Of a stretch of DNA of 11,500 nt, positions 9,101 to 11,500 are shown piece by piece; within the stretch, counting starts at the first letter, position 1; each line of letters starts with the position of its first letter. The stretch is from an uncultured Eubacterium sp. (GTDB taxonomy: Bacteria > Bacillota > Clostridia > Lachnospirales > Lachnospiraceae), in NCBI GenBank assembly GCA_910584345.1, contig CAJTZX010000076.1, positions 1-11,500 on the forward strand. Reading direction: 5' to 3'. The notes beneath the pieces are model-generated. The model had not been told where the DNA came from. It did no database searches and saw only the letters and a list, made by a program, of their open reading frames with translations. The position numbers and the translations under genes are program-made.

Positions 9101-9304
9101 GTTTATATTGTGGGAGATGATTTAAATCTATATGTTCAATTTTTTGAAATGATTTCATCGGAACCCAATATCATTGCAGAACCCGATTTCTTATCATGGC
9201 TGACAGAACAACAGTTAATGTTGCCGTTAAATTTGGGATGGAAACTATATCAGGCAAAAGCGCATTTAATCAATCGAAAGTACGAGACATATGAAACGGA
9301 ATAA
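3176..9304 (+). CDS. Giant trypsin-like protease / TPR / PIN-like multidomain protein
   Basis: This is a 2042-residue protein. Residues 1-200 are a trypsin-like serine protease: GTAVL (16-20), catalytic His31 (TVYHC), probable Asp72 (EDEYVYLQL) and Ser151 in GFSGSP (149-154), then ILGLTVQEG. Residues about 230-850 are helical with degenerate TPRs, clearest at 374-402, 681-706, 716-743, 748-772 and 781-808. Residues about 925-1240 resemble a PIN-like nuclease with a long insert: VLDYTSCLLLNELNMFDIL (Asp932), a strand with IYVP (955-958), then VEDRCIQSYG (Asp1183), LPIYSTLHLLKIM and GFIVIS (1231-1236). I do not recognise residues about 1240-2042. There is no signal peptide, membrane span or canonical Walker A. 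ATG 3176 is preceded by GGAG (3162-3165) and overlaps the MBL gene. I infer a sensor (TPR/C-terminal part) that releases protease and/or RNase activity, as in phage-defence or abortive-infection proteins. The protease call is strong, TPR good, PIN moderate. Confidence 0.8.
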   Translation: MNEDNIARLICGGEYGTAVLTDSDHAITVYHCIRKAYEDPPAEIKLQIVVAGTGKEITASVIGTKNHADEEDEYVYLQLKESVENIDAVKFMSCNIEPFQKIHMLGYGENRPDVSWVKLQSTGRTQAVAGQKHDIQLEAEYAKDKTFAGFSGSPLMDKEDAYILGLTVQEGEVNKEVLYIKGVSVKSQLRFFDRHGISVEIYKAPERNMAIKPKITQNIGFNATGMSDVGYDPYNAILDGIILLHHKGYKDEAQRKLKEQIGQLQNAKNVPDKVKAQFLIKQAIWILEDARNVAAANKAYHKAVQYDESLDARAFLALRSFYSDGKDARKLVMPVDSLYLLNIYMQICVNQNDGTAAINMYELNKDLYGRNDTTLYLLSIAYMLQREFKNAEKTINMAMEENAKIADYYFIRALIKYWSAVPCEIYDTSNTICPELYFKGIFFLPEDMRIEIKKAAVDFKCAYNIAYGLQDQEKTENFLTCWINALTIDNSLFPDTAEPLELLRNENPDHTVVLLLDLLCDKVKRDEKYEKKLRTLIKKKENTINYIIILTEYYLVTREPEKAKSLLFEYKNLFMDSSNMVYWYDEIARLETDNEKRRAILDIIRKDTSLSEIQRRRISCLFENSSNQNMLQELESIYKDTGLTLDIINVILCGQETRNWNKSLEYARILKEKHHNYYGYLYEMNAYYHMEKYADAYRCVQDIEKLGIDELSQHVQINKIDILEKIGEYNQAISAGEELFPKIQTEDFAHRLANLYIKTGDQLGAIRVLQDVERKNELSPIGYQRLSGYFQFMDAQKSLEYAEKYVESSKHSPGALAWAATSAANIGRSDVMERYWLELMSNHPDSENIKPISLEEFTDMLKNTNMQRHECLTKYNHAEIPLHVYLDVMENVLLSGMFYDNWDNTEHFSMSFFGGLYIKMNSDINLDKIVLDYTSCLLLNELNMFDILASNVSTIYVPSNINLVIFEEQTKLCWCQSDLLQHQNEVLEYCMNILHLEFVKYVYPDNLSGLNFTKQYENIRYYTAQKNDAIWVDTDRNSSYAVSVDEVYAALSVIGYSCSYNADKIRPEKVELLKCQGCELLISILAAQELFDNNMLDNLCNSYEVFLFEEDKIQIITELGERNKKRTISNKLELMKNKLKEFTNSGKIKWCADINPSENIYCDLLTSAITTAIQENIPYCVEDRCIQSYGLINSLPIYSTLHLLKIMHDNEWINDNQYLKSYREFINRKVGFIVISEQLIYQGLFCSSVVNGNLTESRQLSIFRVYMEQSLYLLDKYSGTYQIGAHFSEKKCYLVMHILNLRKIIELIWESDMELERKTACSDWVILMYSRFGESISETAPEDLSKDTLIIIPIAQLILQSTLFLGNVNEIPNYSKWLYSLFSDLLEVNDRLLGEIVAVLLREIHNSLRRYQNKSNELFIIERSMSHGIQYMPDFLREKVLEDLEINMIYQKFYKQVVHLSQDCYIPHDILEKWIQDALETNEYVVMEKKYDNSLFKISWEYSMPLWPLFKISWFEKEKEYLYQLYCEPGVRLQHGNTSVRIKEVRNTCGYLGCDIDWDVIEQISTDQYANAVNLLKAKVFLSDKFINELIQKIVREGWIFELDSANYLLPFDISYFQQYYEYESSFICDNPKIISSIPIQLEKGLVFEKTLNPIRRLHFLSWIMQNNRECNEDEFGCMLDYMEGGCDFDYGQTYISILRIVYYIMQVNEKYVSVPVQDRMIWTYIWADKIFDEIIACIHSGISTLSEYQKNLSQCAKNIIPCYTSMAYIETLDVIDPSQINITRICLLGSIQLYTEFWSQDRHQEIQCNIRRIGERLDSWLKSYDTLYEFLISHENSRNEWKTFFNKNYRKEINRLQVIAFQVNDDNLLSENDQEDIQRILGQESLSIIDKSIILLKCMSKPDHETIILLERFLQKFFLDLDTMSELNDYILATVILMRLPNETNEKLKRELMLNLKSKLLYNMEDWRKIIGFLVYIVGDDLNLYVQFFEMISSEPNIIAEPDFLSWLTEQQLMLPLNLGWKLYQAKAHLINRKYETYETE

Positions 9305-9551
9305 TATCATTTAGAAAGCCGTCAAATTTAGTTGTATAGATATAAGGCAGAGTTGGCCAAAACAGATATGAACTACTATTCAAACAACTATTCTTACGGA
9401 ATTTATAGGTGCTTTCTATAATGATGTATGATATACTATTGGCAAGTGTAAGGAAAAGTATGATAATATCGTATTTTAATATGGAATAGGAATACTTTCC
9501 ACAAACAGGAAGAATTCTGAATAAATATTTTTTCATCGGAAAGGATGTGTT
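9305..9551. other. Intergenic region between the operon and the AAA-like/PD-(D/E)XK gene
   Basis: This is AT-rich with no credible gene. I find no strong hairpin with a T-tract after the stop at 9304, so an intrinsic terminator for the operon is not evident. The stretch carries a candidate promoter (9439-9467) and the ribosome binding site of the next gene. Confidence 0.4.
9439..9467 (+). promoter_or_regulatory. Candidate sigma-A promoter for the AAA-like/PD-(D/E)XK gene
   Basis: TTGGCA (9439-9444) and GATAAT (9462-9467) are separated by 17 bp, each one mismatch from consensus. This places a transcription start about 75-80 bp before the ATG at 9552. It suggests that the gene is transcribed independently of the upstream operon. 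Confidence 0.45.
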
Positions 9552-11267
9552 ATGGCAATGCAGACAAAGCTCCCCATGGGGATTGAGAATTTCAGGGAAA
9601 TACGTACAGGGGGATTCTACTATGTCGATAAGACAGGACTGATCAAAACACTGCTGGAGAATCTGGGAAAAGTTAATCTGTTTACACGCCCGAGGCGGTT
9701 TGGAAAAACCCTGAACATGAGTATGCTGAAATATTTTTTCGAAGCAGGCAGTGACGTCATGCCATTTGACAACGGTACACTTTTTGAGGAGCTTGAGATT
9801 TCAAAGGAAAAAGAGCTGTGTGAAGAATACATGGGAAAATTTCCGGTTATTTCAATTACATTAAAAGGGGCGACTGGAGAAAGCTTTGAAGATGCAAAAG
9901 TAATGCTCCGAAGAATTATAGGGAAAGAAGCAATGCGGTTTCGGTTCCTGCTGGAAAGCGACAGGATTGATGACGCTGAACGCAGTCAGTACGAGGCACT
10001 TGTCTCTATGGATAAAACAGGCGCATTTACCATGTCCGACGAACTTTTAAAGGACAGCCTGCAGACTTTGTCACAACTTTTGCAAAGGCATTATGGGCAA
10101 AGTGTTATCATGCTGATCGACGAGTATGATGTGCCGCTCGATAAGGCATACCAGTCAGGATATTACGATTCTATGGTGGAGCTGGTCAGAATCCTGTTCG
10201 GAAACGCATTTAAGACAAACGACAGCCTGAATTTTGCAGTCCTGACAGGATGTTTGAGGATATCAAAGGAAAGTATATTTACCGGTCTCAATAATTTCAA
10301 GGTATACACTGTAAAAGATGTGCGTTATAAGGAATTTTTTGGTTTCACGGATGTTGAAGTCCTGCAAATGTTAGAATATTATGGATTTTCAGACCAGTAT
10401 GATGCTGTTAAGGAATGGTATGATGGTTATCTGTTTGGAAATCTGGGAATATACTGTCCATGGGATGTGATTAATTACTGCGGTGACCTGCGCGACGGGA
10501 GTGTGACAGAACCGCAGAATTACTGGGTCAACACAAGCAGCAATGACATTATCAGGAGGTTTTTGTCCAAGGCGGATGCCGCTGCAAGGGATGAAATCGA
10601 GCTTTTGATCAACGGAGGTCATGTGAAGAAGATGGTGCATCAGGAACTGACATACCGGGATCTGGATTCAGACATTGACAATCTTTGGAGCATCCTTTTT
10701 ACGACAGGGTACCTGACGCAGGACGGGAAGGATGAGGAGGGCATATCGTCTCTGGCCATTCCGAACAGGGAAATCCGATGGATCTATGTCCAGCAGATAC
10801 GGAAATGGTTTAAGGATGAATCAAGGAAGGATACACGGAAGCTGGAAAATTTCCGCAGGGCATTTGAGGGGAATGATACGGCCGCCATTGAAAAAGAGTT
10901 TGCTTCTTACCTGCGAAAGACAATAAGCATCCGCGACACCAGTGTCAAAAAAGAGATGAAAGAAAATTTTTACCATGGCGTCCTGCTCGGATTATTCGGA
11001 AACATGGACGGCTGGAAGGTGAAATCCAACGCGGAATCCGGCGACGGCTACAGCGACATCAGCGTGGAAGTGGAAGATCAGGAAATCGGCATTGTCATTG
11101 AACTGAAGTACGCCGAGCATGCAGCATTTGATATTGCCTGTAAAGAGGCATTAGAGCAGATTCATGATAGAAATTATGCAGAGGCGCTGATTGACGATGG
11201 CATGAAGACCATCTACAGATATGGAATTGCGTGCTATAAAAAGCGCTGTAAAGTAGTTACCGAATAA
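9552..11267 (+). CDS. AAA-ATPase-like / PD-(D/E)XK nuclease-like protein
   Basis: This 571-residue protein looks complete. The N-terminal part is an AAA-ATPase-like domain: YVDKTGLIKTLL (24-35), a P-loop variant RPRRFGKT (46-53), Walker B-type VIMLIDEYD (185-193, Asp190 and Glu191) and LTGCLRISKESIFTGLNN (231-248). The C-terminal part (about 465-560) is a PD-(D/E)XK nuclease-like domain: ENFYHGVLLGLF (471-482), SDIS with Asp502, and IVIELKY with Glu517 and Lys519. This matches the widespread AAA-like plus PDDEXK_9 family, often present in many copies in Clostridia and Bacteroidetes genomes, whose biological role is unsettled. ATG 9552 is preceded by AAAGGA at a 6-base spacing; the second ATG at 9558 fits less well. 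Base use is closer to the left-flank genes than to the AT-rich operon just upstream. With its own promoter, membership of the defence module is doubtful. Confidence 0.85.
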   Translation: MAMQTKLPMGIENFREIRTGGFYYVDKTGLIKTLLENLGKVNLFTRPRRFGKTLNMSMLKYFFEAGSDVMPFDNGTLFEELEISKEKELCEEYMGKFPVISITLKGATGESFEDAKVMLRRIIGKEAMRFRFLLESDRIDDAERSQYEALVSMDKTGAFTMSDELLKDSLQTLSQLLQRHYGQSVIMLIDEYDVPLDKAYQSGYYDSMVELVRILFGNAFKTNDSLNFAVLTGCLRISKESIFTGLNNFKVYTVKDVRYKEFFGFTDVEVLQMLEYYGFSDQYDAVKEWYDGYLFGNLGIYCPWDVINYCGDLRDGSVTEPQNYWVNTSSNDIIRRFLSKADAAARDEIELLINGGHVKKMVHQELTYRDLDSDIDNLWSILFTTGYLTQDGKDEEGISSLAIPNREIRWIYVQQIRKWFKDESRKDTRKLENFRRAFEGNDTAAIEKEFASYLRKTISIRDTSVKKEMKENFYHGVLLGLFGNMDGWKVKSNAESGDGYSDISVEVEDQEIGIVIELKYAEHAAFDIACKEALEQIHDRNYAEALIDDGMKTIYRYGIACYKKRCKVVTE

Positions 11268-11313
11268 ATTGCTGCAGCACAAGTTTTTCGTGTAATGGCC
11301 TTTGATGTCTTAT

Positions 11314-11347
11314 AATGGTCAGCTTGCCATAACGGATAGCTGACCAT
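11314..11347 (+). terminator. Strong hairpin after the PD-(D/E)XK gene, probable terminator
   Basis: AATGGTCAGCT (11314-11324) pairs perfectly with AGCTGACCATT (11338-11347), an 11-bp stem around a 13-nt loop, starting 47 bp after the stop codon. The following T-tract is weak (TTTC, then CTTTTATAT), so termination strength is uncertain. Confidence 0.55.
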
Positions 11348-11500
11348 TTCGATACTTTTATATAGTATTTTTGAATGAATCTATAGCTACACATATGTTG
11401 AAGAATTTATAAAAATACTGTCAGTAAAGCGTACTTATAGTAAATGACATAAATATTTTCTATTTACTTTTCAGATATCCCTTAGTAAAATAATACTGAG
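11348..11500. other. Right-end intergenic stretch, nothing recognised
   Basis: AT-rich sequence without a credible gene, repeat or RNA. It may be upstream sequence of a gene beyond the window. Confidence 0.3.

Noticed and set aside
9270..9536. Minus-strand open frame of 88 codons between the operon and the PD-(D/E)XK gene
   Set aside because: It overlaps the end of the giant gene, has low-complexity composition with no recognisable motif, and would run against both neighbours.

Overview
The window looks like an accessory region of a low-to-moderate-GC Firmicute, most likely a gut-type Clostridia/Lachnospiraceae relative. This is an inference from Shine-Dalgarno starts, overall AT-richness, an ISAs1-type transposase remnant and an AAA-like/PD-(D/E)XK protein of the kind common in that group. 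No rRNA, tRNA or housekeeping gene is present to confirm it.

Left part (1-1870) is a mobile-element graveyard. A 5'-truncated HD-domain gene (minus strand, about 119-598) sits between two long direct copies of a structured repeat (52-149 and 572-672). A shorter copy (673-720) and a degenerate one (724-745) follow at a 50-51 bp period. In three copies a 6-bp hairpin keeps its pairing while its sequence changes. Next comes a decayed ISAs1-family transposase (minus strand, about 924-1760). It lacks its N-terminal part and carries two mutually compensating single-base indels in A-runs.

Centre (about 1905-9304) is a two-gene AT-rich operon on the plus strand. Gene 1 (2041-3183) is a 380-residue metallo-beta-lactamase-fold hydrolase of the ComEC-like type. 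Gene 2 (3176-9304) overlaps it by 8 bp and encodes a 2042-residue protein: an N-terminal trypsin-like serine protease, a long TPR-like helical array, a probable PIN-like nuclease domain in the middle, and about 800 C-terminal residues that I do not recognise. The pairing of an MBL-fold enzyme with a protease fused to repeats and an effector-like domain resembles known prokaryotic conflict systems such as type I AVAST. However, I see no STAND/NTPase Walker A motif here, so this may be a distinct, NTPase-less architecture. It is the most interesting object in the window.

Right part (9305-11500) holds an intergenic stretch with a plausible sigma-A promoter, then a complete 571-residue AAA-ATPase-like/PD-(D/E)XK protein (9552-11267), a strong terminator-like hairpin (11314-11347), and about 150 bp in which I see nothing. 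The flanking genes are visibly richer in GC than the central operon, consistent with the operon having been acquired separately.
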